From Bacteroidia bacterium (lineage in GTDB: Bacteria > Bacteroidota > Bacteroidia > NS11-12g > UBA955), in NCBI GenBank assembly GCA_023254645.1, contig JALRLA010000146.1, positions 1 to 12,309 on the forward strand: a DNA stretch of 12,309 nt, given 5' to 3'. This document shows positions 5,568 to 12,309 of this stretch, in pieces; positions within the stretch are counted from its first letter, which is position 1, and every line of letters begins with the position of its first letter. The notes under the pieces were generated by a model, which saw nothing but the letters and a program-made list of their open reading frames with translations, was not told the origin of the DNA and made no database searches. The position numbers and the translations under genes are program-made.

Positions 5568-6923
5568 GTGAATTCCAGTAGGATCGCTCTTGTTAGCCTG
5601 CTTCTCTTGAGTTGGGTAGCCTGCAAACCTGAATCAGGAAACATTTCCTTGGAGGGTCAAGGCAATGCCAATCAATTGACCTTGTTCAGAAGCGATACCT
5701 TCTCGGTTTACGCCAGCACGGTTCGCGAAGACTCCCTGCCCGGAAATGGCTTGAGCTATGCGTTGTTGGGGGCCATGAATGATCCAGCGCTGGGCCCAAG
5801 TCAGGCCTCGGTTTTTGCCAGCATTAGTCTGATTGAGCCCAACAGCGACTTCCCAAACACAAAAGATCCTGACTCTGCCGTTCTATTCATACCCGTAGTA
5901 GAAGGATTGAACTTTTATGGCAACCGCAGCACGGAGCAAGTGTTACGTGTTCATCCGCTGTTGGAAGACATCGAAAGCGGCACGACCTACTACCAGCAAA
6001 TTGCCCCCTCTTACGATGCGGCTATCTACAGTGAGTACCGAGGAACCTTGTTCAGCCTGTATCGCGATAGTTTGCCCTATAGAAAGACCAAATTGGCCCC
6101 TGAGTCAGGTCTGCGAATCACCCTTTCTGCCGATATGGCCAAAAAGCTGATGACACTTCCCAAATCAGCTTACACCACCAATGACGAATTGGCTAAATAT
6201 TTCCCAGGCATTGCCATCGTTCCTCAAAACACCGATTTAGCTCCCGGAAATGGAGGCTTTGGGGTTTTTGACCTGCACACCATCGGTTCATTGGCCTACA
6301 GAGCCAAAATTCTGCTCTATTACGACGATACTAGCACCTTTGTTTTTGGCTTTGACGGCAAAACACAAACCACTACGTCTGGGCAAGTTGGACCCCACCC
6401 AAGCGCGGTAACCCTTCAAATCAACAACCCCAATGCCCATTATCCCCAAACCTATGTTCAAGCCTTGGGCGGATTGAAAACATGGTTGCGCTTCCCTTCT
6501 TTGTATAGTTTGATCCAAGATGGCAACGTAGCCATCAACAAGGCAGAGCTGGTCTTGCACGCATCAGAATGGTTCAGCACTAGCAACTCATTCTACAGCG
6601 CACCCCGGTTGAATTTGTTTCAACCCCTTACTATTGGCCAAGATGCCGCTGGAAATTTGAGCATTTTCTCAGATCGAAACGCTCTGATCGAAGACGGAAC
6701 TTCAGCGGGCTTTGGAGGTATTTACAACGAATCCAATCAAACATATAAGTTCACCATTACCCGCCATTTTCAAAACCTTTTGAACCGTTCTTGGTTTGAT
6801 TCTGTAGATTACAATGGTGGTTTGTATTTGTGTGTGCCCAGTGATCAACCTGTCTTGGGTGCCCGATCCATCATCGACCATACCAAGACCAAACTGATCA
6901 TTACCTATACGAAGCCCAATTAA
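5568..6923 (+). CDS. DUF4270 lipoprotein
   Basis: A 451-residue exported protein that resembles the Bacteroidota DUF4270 family; function unknown. The N-terminus (basic Arg5, hydrophobic 6-18, Cys19) looks like a lipoprotein signal ending SWVAC, although Trp at -3 makes an atypical lipobox. LFRSDTFSVYASTVREDSLP (39-58) and the following YALLGAMNDPALGPSQA region are typical of the family start. The rest is Ser/Thr/Asn-rich with alternating beta-strand character and ends TKLIITYTKPN, probably a beta-sandwich on the outer-membrane side. I chose the GTG at 5568 because it is the only start giving the whole signal peptide. It sits 11 bp after the GT5 gene and 4 bp before the DAHP synthase gene, so the three are likely co-transcribed. 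Confidence 0.82.
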   Translation: MNSSRIALVSLLLLSWVACKPESGNISLEGQGNANQLTLFRSDTFSVYASTVREDSLPGNGLSYALLGAMNDPALGPSQASVFASISLIEPNSDFPNTKDPDSAVLFIPVVEGLNFYGNRSTEQVLRVHPLLEDIESGTTYYQQIAPSYDAAIYSEYRGTLFSLYRDSLPYRKTKLAPESGLRITLSADMAKKLMTLPKSAYTTNDELAKYFPGIAIVPQNTDLAPGNGGFGVFDLHTIGSLAYRAKILLYYDDTSTFVFGFDGKTQTTTSGQVGPHPSAVTLQINNPNAHYPQTYVQALGGLKTWLRFPSLYSLIQDGNVAINKAELVLHASEWFSTSNSFYSAPRLNLFQPLTIGQDAAGNLSIFSDRNALIEDGTSAGFGGIYNESNQTYKFTITRHFQNLLNRSWFDSVDYNGGLYLCVPSDQPVLGARSIIDHTKTKLIITYTKPN

Positions 6924-6927
6924 ACCA

Positions 6928-7779
6928 ATGAGTACCCGTCAACCCTACCAGCTTGTTAGCCGAGAATGGAAGACCGAAGACACCGTCTTTGAAATAAACG
7001 GGGTTCACATTGGTCGGGATCGCGTCATGATTGCCGGGCCTTGTGCCGTTGAAAATCAGGAACAGATCTGCACCATAACTGAATTCTTGTCCAAATTGGG
7101 AATTCGGTTTTTACGCGGTGGAGCCTACAAACCTCGCACCAGCCCCTACAGCTTTCAGGGTTTGAAAACCGAAGGGTTGATTCTTCTTCGAGAAGCCGCA
7201 GACAAATACGGAATGGCTGTCGTTTCAGAAATCATGAGCGAGGATAAAATCTCTGAGCTCGTGGAATACGCCGACATTCTACAAGTAGGAACCCGCAACA
7301 TGCAGAACTATCCGCTGTTGCGCGCATTGGGCAAAGCGGGAAAACCTATTTTGCTCAAAAGAGGAATGAGTTCCACTATTGAGGAATGGTTGTTGGCCGC
7401 CGAATACATTGTCAGCAGTGGCAACGAGCGGGTCATCTTGTGCGAAAGAGGCATTCGAACCTTTGAAAATGCTACCCGCAACACCTTGGACATCGCGGCC
7501 ATTCCGTTGGTCAAATCTCTGAGCCATTTGCCGGTGATTTTGGATCCCTCTCAGGGAACGGGCATTCGCGATTTGGTTCCAGCCGTATCCAAGGCCGCCA
7601 TTGCGGCTGGTGCTGATGGCTTGATCATCGAGGTTCACAACCAACCCAAAGAGGCTTTGTCAGATGGCGACCAAAGCTTGTACTTGGATCAATTTGCCGA
7701 CATGCTTCCCGTGTTGGAAGAGATTGCAAAATTGGACAATCGTCGATTCGGATACACCCGAGAAAAGGTCAGGATTTAA
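6928..7779 (+). CDS. aroF: DAHP synthase, single-domain AroF type, His ligand replaced
   Basis: A 283-residue class I-beta DAHP synthase, the first step of the shikimate pathway (phosphoenolpyruvate plus erythrose 4-phosphate). Motifs: AGPCAVEN (36-43) with metal-ligand Cys39, GGAYKPRTSPYSFQG (64-78), QVGTRNMQN (119-127), ILLKRGMSST (141-150), LCERGIRTFE (171-180), IIEVH with Glu235, and LSDGDQSL with Asp246. The family motif DPSH is DPSQ here (206-209), so the His metal ligand is Gln209. There is no room for the N-terminal ACT-like regulatory domain of the Thermotoga enzyme and no fused chorismate mutase, so feedback control by these domains is absent. It begins 4 bp after the DUF4270 stop. 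A KDO8P synthase is less likely given the RTSPYSFQG and SDGDQSL signatures. Confidence 0.9.
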   Translation: MSTRQPYQLVSREWKTEDTVFEINGVHIGRDRVMIAGPCAVENQEQICTITEFLSKLGIRFLRGGAYKPRTSPYSFQGLKTEGLILLREAADKYGMAVVSEIMSEDKISELVEYADILQVGTRNMQNYPLLRALGKAGKPILLKRGMSSTIEEWLLAAEYIVSSGNERVILCERGIRTFENATRNTLDIAAIPLVKSLSHLPVILDPSQGTGIRDLVPAVSKAAIAAGADGLIIEVHNQPKEALSDGDQSLYLDQFADMLPVLEEIAKLDNRRFGYTREKVRI

Positions 7780-7791
7780 GTCCCTAAATCG

Positions 7792-7799
7792 TATCTTCG
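7792..7799 (+). promoter_or_regulatory. -7 element TATCTTCG of the transporter gene
   Basis: TATCTTCG matches TAnnTTCG and ends 7 bp before the ATG at 7807, within the 27 bp between the DAHP synthase and transporter genes. A -33 element is not clear, so read-through from the upstream operon remains possible. Confidence 0.45.
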
Positions 7800-7806
7800 G
7801 CTCTTT

Positions 7807-9606
7807 ATGAGTAGCCAAACGCAATCGTGGGGAACCCGAGTCGGTTTGATTCTGGCCATGGCTGGAAATGCTGTAGGACTCGGTAACTTTCTTCGCTTTC
7901 CTGTACAAGCTGTAAACAACGGGGGTGGAACCTTTATCATTCCCTACTTGGTCTGTTTCTTCATCATGGGTATTCCTCTGCTTTGGATCGAATGGGCAAC
8001 CGGTCGATTCGGAGGTAAAAACGGACACCACTGCACACCCTTCATCATGGATGAGATGGGTCGCAAGCGTTTTTGGAAGTACATCGGAGTCTTTGGCATT
8101 TTCACCAACATTGCGGTCGCCGCCTATTACTGCTACATTGAAAGCTGGACCTTGAGCTATGTGATTCATAGTTTGGGTCAAACCTTCACGGGCATGGACC
8201 GATTGGAAATTGCGGCCTTTTTCTCGCAGTACACTAGCCTGAGTGAAAGCACCTTTGGCCTCCCGTTGGAGCCCGTATTGCTCTACATACTCTGTTTGGT
8301 CATCAACATCTACATCCTGTCCAAAGGTTTGGAAGGTGGGGTTGAAAAAGTGGCCAAAATTGGCATGCCCCTTCTCATTTTGTTCGGCATATTCTTGGCC
8401 ATCAAAGGCCTGACCTTAGGCGATTCTGGATCGCCAGAAGGTTGCACGGATTGCAACGCCTTCTCGGGGTTGAACTTCTTGTGGGAACCCAATTTCACCT
8501 CTCTATGGGACCCAAAAGTATGGTTGGCTGCTGCCGGTCAAATCTTCTTTACCCTGTCGGTAGGTATGGGAACCATTCACTGCTACGCCGCCTATGTGCG
8601 CTCCAAAGATGACATCGCATTGAACGCCATGGCTGCCGGTTGGATGAACGGATTCGTAGAGGTCGTTTTGGGTGCGTCAATCGTAATTCCCATTGCCGTC
8701 GGATACCTAGGACTTGATTGGGTCAAAGAAAACGCCTCCTTTTCCATGGCCTTCCAAACCATGCCTTACTTGTTTGGCAAATGGGGATCCGCGCTAGCCA
8801 CTGCAGCCGGATTCATGTGGTTTGGATTGCTGTTTTTCGCCGGTATTACCTCTTCACTCGCCATGGGTACACCCTGGATGGGTTTCATGCAAGACGAGTA
8901 CGGATACAGCACCAAGAAAGCAGCCTGGACCTTTGGATTGGTGACCTTAATCATGGGCTTACCCACGGTCATCTTCTTCCAACAAGGGGTATTTGATCAA
9001 TACGATTACTGGGCTGGTACGGTTGGATTGGTCATTTTTGCTCTGGCCGAGACCATTCTATTCTCTTGGATTTTTGACATTCACAATGGATGGCAAGAGA
9101 TTAAAGAAGGAGCCGATATACGCCTACCCAAAATATACAAACCCATTATTCGCTACGTAACACCTAGTATTCTAGCCATCATTTTTGTGCTCAGCTTAGT
9201 CTCTCCCAAAGACAACGACTGGAAAAAAGCCTTCAATGAAAAATGGGAATTCGATGCCGGCAGCATCTTGGGCCAAATCGGCAATGTCGATATTGCCTAC
9301 AACCGCAGCCCGGTAGCCAGCGAATTGCAGGCAGACAATAACGGTACCGTGTCATTCCAAGAGGGAAAGTTGCTGATTCAAGATGAAAATGGAACTTCCT
9401 TAAGCACCTATGAATTAAGCGGATCCCAAACGGCTATGGTCAATGAGGGCGATTCTGTCAAGGCCGGTCAATCAATCGCCTCAGGGCGATTCATCAACCC
9501 CATTTTCTACCGATACCTCGCTCGCTTTATGCTGCTGGGCTTATTTGTCTATTTGGGTATTTTGGTGCGCAAAGCCCACTACAACAAGAAAGGAGATACA
9601 GCATGA
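7807..9606 (+). CDS. LeuT-like sodium-dependent amino-acid transporter (NSS)
   Basis: A 599-residue inner-membrane Na+/amino-acid symporter. It is strikingly like Aquifex LeuT as I remember it: RVGLILAMAGNAVGLGNFLR (11-30) carries the TM1 sodium and substrate residues (Ala22, Asn27) at LeuT numbering. Val104 and Tyr108 of TM3, Thr249 and Ser251 of TM6, Asn281 of TM7 and Thr348-Ser349 of TM8 are kept. Two pocket positions, LeuT Phe259 and Ile359, are Met254 and Met353. Twelve helices are expected. LeuT has 519 residues; the extra length lies between TM11 (about 448-466) and TM12 (about 566-587), a loop on the periplasmic side, and includes MVNEGDSVKAGQSIASG (544-560), which resembles half of a lipoyl/biotinyl-type barrel. 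The small subunit gene overlaps its stop by 4 bp. Substrate is probably a neutral amino acid. Confidence 0.95.
   Translation: MSSQTQSWGTRVGLILAMAGNAVGLGNFLRFPVQAVNNGGGTFIIPYLVCFFIMGIPLLWIEWATGRFGGKNGHHCTPFIMDEMGRKRFWKYIGVFGIFTNIAVAAYYCYIESWTLSYVIHSLGQTFTGMDRLEIAAFFSQYTSLSESTFGLPLEPVLLYILCLVINIYILSKGLEGGVEKVAKIGMPLLILFGIFLAIKGLTLGDSGSPEGCTDCNAFSGLNFLWEPNFTSLWDPKVWLAAAGQIFFTLSVGMGTIHCYAAYVRSKDDIALNAMAAGWMNGFVEVVLGASIVIPIAVGYLGLDWVKENASFSMAFQTMPYLFGKWGSALATAAGFMWFGLLFFAGITSSLAMGTPWMGFMQDEYGYSTKKAAWTFGLVTLIMGLPTVIFFQQGVFDQYDYWAGTVGLVIFALAETILFSWIFDIHNGWQEIKEGADIRLPKIYKPIIRYVTPSILAIIFVLSLVSPKDNDWKKAFNEKWEFDAGSILGQIGNVDIAYNRSPVASELQADNNGTVSFQEGKLLIQDENGTSLSTYELSGSQTAMVNEGDSVKAGQSIASGRFINPIFYRYLARFMLLGLFVYLGILVRKAHYNKKGDTA
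9589..9595 (+). promoter_or_regulatory. Shine-Dalgarno sequence of the small subunit gene
   Basis: AAAGGAG ends 7 bp before the ATG at 9603, ideal for pairing with 16S rRNA. It is inside the last codons of the transporter. No other start codon in the window has a comparable site, so it marks this start as real and probably translated by re-initiation. Confidence 0.7.
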
Positions 9607-9713
9607 GCCAGTCAGCCATCATTATGATGATCAGCACACAAGTATTCGTCACGGCAGTAACCGCATACTTCTTCTGGAAAGTCTTGAAAAAACCCGCAAG
9701 CGGGAACGAATAA
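9603..9713 (+). CDS. metS: MetS-type NSS transporter small subunit
   Basis: A 36-residue single-pass membrane peptide: short N-terminus MSQSAIIMMI, one hydrophobic helix (about 5-25, ending AYFFW) and a basic, polar tail (KVLKKPASGNE). This matches the MetS-type small subunits of NSS transporters, whose founding example is needed for MetP-dependent methionine and alanine uptake in Corynebacterium; the opening SAIIMM is typical. Its ATG overlaps the transporter TGA (ATGA), and a strong Shine-Dalgarno precedes it, so the two proteins are likely made in a fixed ratio. The last codons also carry a hairpin that reads as the kbl terminator on the other strand. Converges with kbl across 6 bp. Confidence 0.88.
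   Translation: MSQSAIIMMISTQVFVTAVTAYFFWKVLKKPASGNE
9687..9704 (-). terminator. Terminator of kbl, inside metS
   Basis: On the minus strand CCCGCTTGCGGG is followed directly by TTTTTT: a short GC-only stem (CCCG, loop CTTG, CGGG) and a six-T tract, 16 bp after the kbl stop. On the plus strand no T run follows, so it works for kbl and not for the transporter operon. The stem is short, hence moderate confidence. Confidence 0.55.
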
Positions 9714-9719
9714 TAATCC

Positions 9720-10913
9720 TTAGATCACGCCCAATTCTTTGCCCACCTTGGCAAAGGCTGCAATGGCTTTGTCCAGGTGTTCGCGCTCGTGCGCAGCACT
9801 CAATTGAACACGAATGCGCGCTTGCCCCTTAGGCACTACGGGATAGAAGAAACCAATTACATAGATGCCCTCTTCTAGCAAGCGATCTGCCATCACCTGG
9901 CTCAATTTGGCATCGTACAACATGATGGGTACAATGGCACTGTCTCCATCTTTGAAATCCAAACCGCTGGCTTTGATCCCCGATTTGAAGTAGCGAACAT
10001 TCTCTTCCAATTTGTCTCGCAACTCGGTGGTTTCACTGAGCATGTTCAACACCTCGATGCTTGCACCCACAATGCTTGGTGCGAGAGAATTGGAGAACAA
10101 ATAAGGACGACTGCGCTGACGAAGCAATTCGATGATTTCCTTGCGACCTGTGGTATATCCGCCCATGGCGCCGCCCAAAGCTTTGCCCAAGGTACCGGTG
10201 ATGATGTCAATTTTTCCTTTGACGCCACAGTGCTCGGGAACACCCACTCCAGTAGCTCCAATGAATCCAGCTGCATGACACTCGTCGGTCATCACCATGG
10301 CATTGTACTGATCGCACAAGGCCACGATTTTGTCCAACTGAGCCACGTAGCCATCCATAGAAAACACACCATCGGTTACCACCAATTTGAAACGGGCACC
10401 GGCAGCATCAGCCTCCTTCAACTTGGCTTCCAAGTCAGCCATGTCGTTGTTCTCGTAGCGAAAGCGCATGGCTTTGCACAAACGCACCCCGTCAATGATT
10501 GAAGCGTGGTTCAAAGAGTCTGAAATGATGGCATCTTCCGCACCCAACAAGGGCTCAAACACACCGCCATTGGCATCGAAAGCAGCTGCGTATAAAATGG
10601 TGTCTTCCGTGCCGTAGAACTCGGCAATCTTGCGCTCCAATTCTTTGTGAATGTCTTGGGTTCCGCAAATGAACCGCACGGAACTCATGCCAAAACCATG
10701 ACTATCGATGGCTCGCTTGGCTGCTTCCACCACTCTTGGGTGACTGCTCAATCCCAAATAGTTGTTGGCGCAGAAGTTGATCACTTCGCTGCCGTCTTCC
10801 AACGTGATAACCGCTCCTTGAGGAGAAGTAATCACGCGCTCGCGCTTGTACAATCCGGCTTCTTCGATGGCTTGCAATTCGGCCGCTAAATGGTCTTTGA
10901 TGGCTCCGTACAT
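9720..10913 (-). CDS. kbl: 2-amino-3-ketobutyrate CoA ligase (glycine C-acetyltransferase)
   Basis: A 397-residue PLP enzyme that cleaves 2-amino-3-ketobutyrate with CoA to glycine and acetyl-CoA, the second step of threonine breakdown through threonine dehydrogenase. Fold-type I features of the alpha-oxoamine synthase family: [14 protein letters not shown] (46-59), [12 protein letters not shown] (131-142) with His136, [12 protein letters not shown] (208-219) with Asp210 and His213, and [15 protein letters not shown] (239-253) with the PLP lysine Lys244. Length equals that of E. coli Kbl (about 398). I chose the ATG at 10913 (MYGAIKDHL) from the family N-terminus. An ATG at 10931 that overlaps the upstream stop (TGATG) would add 6 residues (MPYFCF) and is the alternative. 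No threonine dehydrogenase gene is adjacent. It lies 17 bp after the GH3 gene. Confidence 0.96.
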   Translation of the reverse strand: MYGAIKDHLAAELQAIEEAGLYKRERVITSPQGAVITLEDGSEVINFCANNYLGLSSHPRVVEAAKRAIDSHGFGMSSVRFICGTQDIHKELERKIAEFYGTEDTILYAAAFDANGGVFEPLLGAEDAIISDSLNHASIIDGVRLCKAMRFRYENNDMADLEAKLKEADAAGARFKLVVTDGVFSMDGYVAQLDKIVALCDQYNAMVMTDECHAAGFIGATGVGVPEHCGVKGKIDIITGTLGKALGGAMGGYTTGRKEIIELLRQRSRPYLFSNSLAPSIVGASIEVLNMLSETTELRDKLEENVRYFKSGIKASGLDFKDGDSAIVPIMLYDAKLSQVMADRLLEEGIYVIGFFYPVVPKGQARIRVQLSAAHEREHLDKAIAAFAKVGKELGVI

Positions 10914-10917
10914 GAAG

Positions 10918-10925
10918 CAAAAATA
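10918..10925 (-). promoter_or_regulatory. -7 element TATTTTTG before kbl
   Basis: On the minus strand TATTTTTG matches TAnnTTTG exactly and ends 4 bp before the kbl ATG at 10913. It falls in the 17-bp gap after the GH3 gene, so kbl may have its own start as well as read-through. The -33 position would lie within GH3 coding sequence. Confidence 0.45.
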
Positions 10926-10930
10926 AGGCA

Positions 10931-12309
10931 TCAATGGCCTAGGAGCGCCAGCACTTCATTCAAGATGTCGCGATTGTTCGCCAAGCGAGGAACTTTGTGC
11001 TGTCCACCTAGCTTACCCTTGCTTTTCAACCAAGCTCGAAAAGTACCAGTCGGAGCAAAATGAAGGGTGGGCAACTTCATAGCCAAATCACCCTGTCGCT
11101 TAGCCTTGTAATCACCGTTGCGCGCTTGGATTTCACGATCCAAAATGTCTGCAAACTCTTGTGGATCAGGCTCAGTACCTTCAAATTCAACGACCCATTC
11201 ATGGCCTGGATTTCCTTGATCCATGTACCGAGGAGCAGCCGTGTAATCCTGCATACGTACCCCCAATTGCTGACAAGCTTCAGCCATGGCCGAATCAGCA
11301 TTTTCAATCACCAGTTCCTCTCCAAAGGCATTGATGAATAACTTCACCCGGCCAGTGATGATAAATGTATAAGGTTTTAGATTTTGGAAAACGACTGTAT
11401 CACCAATAGAATAACGCCATAGGCCCGAATTGGTCGTAATCACGACGGCATAAGGAGTTTCGGTCTTGACCTCCCATAAGGGCACCGCCGATTCAGGTCC
11501 TTTTGCGGGCTCATAGAATTCATAGAAGACCCCATGATGGGTCATCAATAGCATTTCGGGTTTACCCGCATAGGCCTGAACCCCAAAAAACCCTTCGCTT
11601 GCATTGTAGGTCTCCACATAATGCATGTGCTTTTCGGGGAACAGCGATTTGAATTGCTCGCGGTAGGGAGTGAAACTCACCCCACCGTGAATGAACAATT
11701 CCATGTTCGGCCAAACCTCGTGCATGTGATTAGCCCCTGTGATTTCCAATATGCGTTGCATCAGAATCAAGGTCCAGGTGGGCACCCCACTCATGCTGGT
11801 CACATTGTCTTTGGAAACGGCTTGTGCCATGGCCTCCAATTTCTCTTCCCAGTTCTCCATCAAAGCAATGTCCAAATCGGGAGTGCTCTTCCAGTTGGCC
11901 CAAGTAGGCAAATGGTTCATCAATACCGCCGATAGATCACCGTAGTAACTTCGATCTGACAATTGATTCACCTGATGAGAACCGCCCACCAATAATCCTT
12001 TTCCTTCAAACAAACGGCTTTCAGGGCAAAAAGAAAGGTACTGGGTCAAAGCCTCGCGTCCACCCATATAATGGCTATACTCCAAGCTCTCGTAGCTGAT
12101 GGGAATGTACTTAGCCGAATTGGACGTCGTCCCCGAACTTTTGGCAAACCAGGTGACATCACCTGGCCACAGCAGCAATTGCTCACCCTTCATGTTTCGC
12201 TCGATGTAGGGCTGAAGGTCTTCGTATTCTACAATGGGAACCCGCTGCGCAAACTGCGCATAGTTCATGGATTCCTTGATTCCCAGTTTTTGACCGTACT
12301 CGGTCAAAC
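10931..12309 (-). CDS. GH3-family ANL-type protein (5' end cut by window edge)
   Basis: About 459 C-terminal residues are present; bacterial GH3 proteins are about 500, so some 40 N-terminal residues lie beyond the right edge, and the TTG at 12307 is not taken as a start. GH3 proteins belong to the adenylate-forming ANL superfamily; plant members conjugate amino acids to auxin or jasmonate, while the bacterial role is not known. Counting from that TTG, the ATP loop SSGTTS is at 57-62, SMSGVPTW follows in the middle, then [21 protein letters not shown], and the hinge [20 protein letters not shown]. The C-terminal lobe ends with [11 protein letters not shown], a candidate for the catalytic lysine region. 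The domain order is intact. The kbl start is 17 bp downstream, and the two may share a transcript. Confidence 0.9.
   Translation of the reverse strand, partial: LTEYGQKLGIKESMNYAQFAQRVPIVEYEDLQPYIERNMKGEQLLLWPGDVTWFAKSSGTTSNSAKYIPISYESLEYSHYMGGREALTQYLSFCPESRLFEGKGLLVGGSHQVNQLSDRSYYGDLSAVLMNHLPTWANWKSTPDLDIALMENWEEKLEAMAQAVSKDNVTSMSGVPTWTLILMQRILEITGANHMHEVWPNMELFIHGGVSFTPYREQFKSLFPEKHMHYVETYNASEGFFGVQAYAGKPEMLLMTHHGVFYEFYEPAKGPESAVPLWEVKTETPYAVVITTNSGLWRYSIGDTVVFQNLKPYTFIITGRVKLFINAFGEELVIENADSAMAEACQQLGVRMQDYTAAPRYMDQGNPGHEWVVEFEGTEPDPQEFADILDREIQARNGDYKAKRQGDLAMKLPTLHFAPTGTFRAWLKSKGKLGGQHKVPRLANNRDILNEVLALLGH

Noticed and set aside
7660-8181. 173-codon minus-strand reading frame across the aroF-transporter junction
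   Set aside because: It lies opposite two well-supported genes, has no family features or promoter, and its composition is that of an antisense shadow.
10914-10934. TTG at 10934 or ATG at 10931 as the kbl start
   Set aside because: The family N-terminus begins at the ATG at 10913 and the extra residues have no counterpart in Kbl; kept only as an alternative because of the TGATG overlap.
1-12309. CRISPR array, insertion sequence or prophage
   Set aside because: No spaced direct repeats, transposase, integrase or phage structural gene was found by reading both strands.

Overview
The window looks like chromosomal DNA from a member of the Bacteroidota, most likely the order Flavobacteriales and perhaps a marine Cryomorphaceae/Schleiferiaceae-type organism. 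This rests on four things: -7 promoter elements of the type TAnnTTTG or TAnnTTCG before many genes; almost no Shine-Dalgarno sequences; the Bacteroidota-typical trio of panC, a short GT5 'glycogen/starch synthase' and a DUF4270 lipoprotein; and a bacterial GH3-family protein. The species assignment is inference. I see no mobile element, CRISPR array or phage gene.

Layout. At 1-152 there may be the 5' end of a gene running off the left edge on the minus strand. Its promoter lies inside a perfect 7-bp inverted repeat. Then come an AT-rich membrane-anchored DUF2459 protein (minus), a zinc-type cation diffusion facilitator (plus), a tRNA-Ala(GGC) with its own promoter and terminator, and an AT-rich secreted protein with a caspase/gingipain-like His-Cys pair (plus). 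An HD-domain hydrolase (minus) abuts it stop to stop. The D-aminoacyl-tRNA deacylase dtd (plus) is divergent from the HD gene and converges on panC (minus).

From 4753 to 9713 the genes run on the plus strand: the truncated GT5 protein, the DUF4270 lipoprotein, a single-domain DAHP synthase, a LeuT-like sodium-dependent amino-acid transporter and its 36-residue MetS-type small subunit, which overlaps the transporter by 4 bp. The first three are closely packed (gaps of 11 and 4 bp) and probably one transcript. The transporter pair has its own promoter motif. On the minus strand kbl (2-amino-3-ketobutyrate CoA ligase) and a GH3-family protein, cut by the right edge, follow each other with 17 bp between them.

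Most genes are housekeeping or metabolic: coenzyme A precursor synthesis, aromatic amino-acid entry, threonine/glycine metabolism, amino-acid uptake and tRNA quality control. Points worth a second look are the DAHP synthase with Gln in place of the usual metal-binding His, the periplasmic insertion in the transporter, the GT5 protein lacking its second domain and its substrate loop, the caspase-like secreted protein, and the repeated placement of a -7 element exactly 4 bp before start codons, which suggests leaderless mRNAs.
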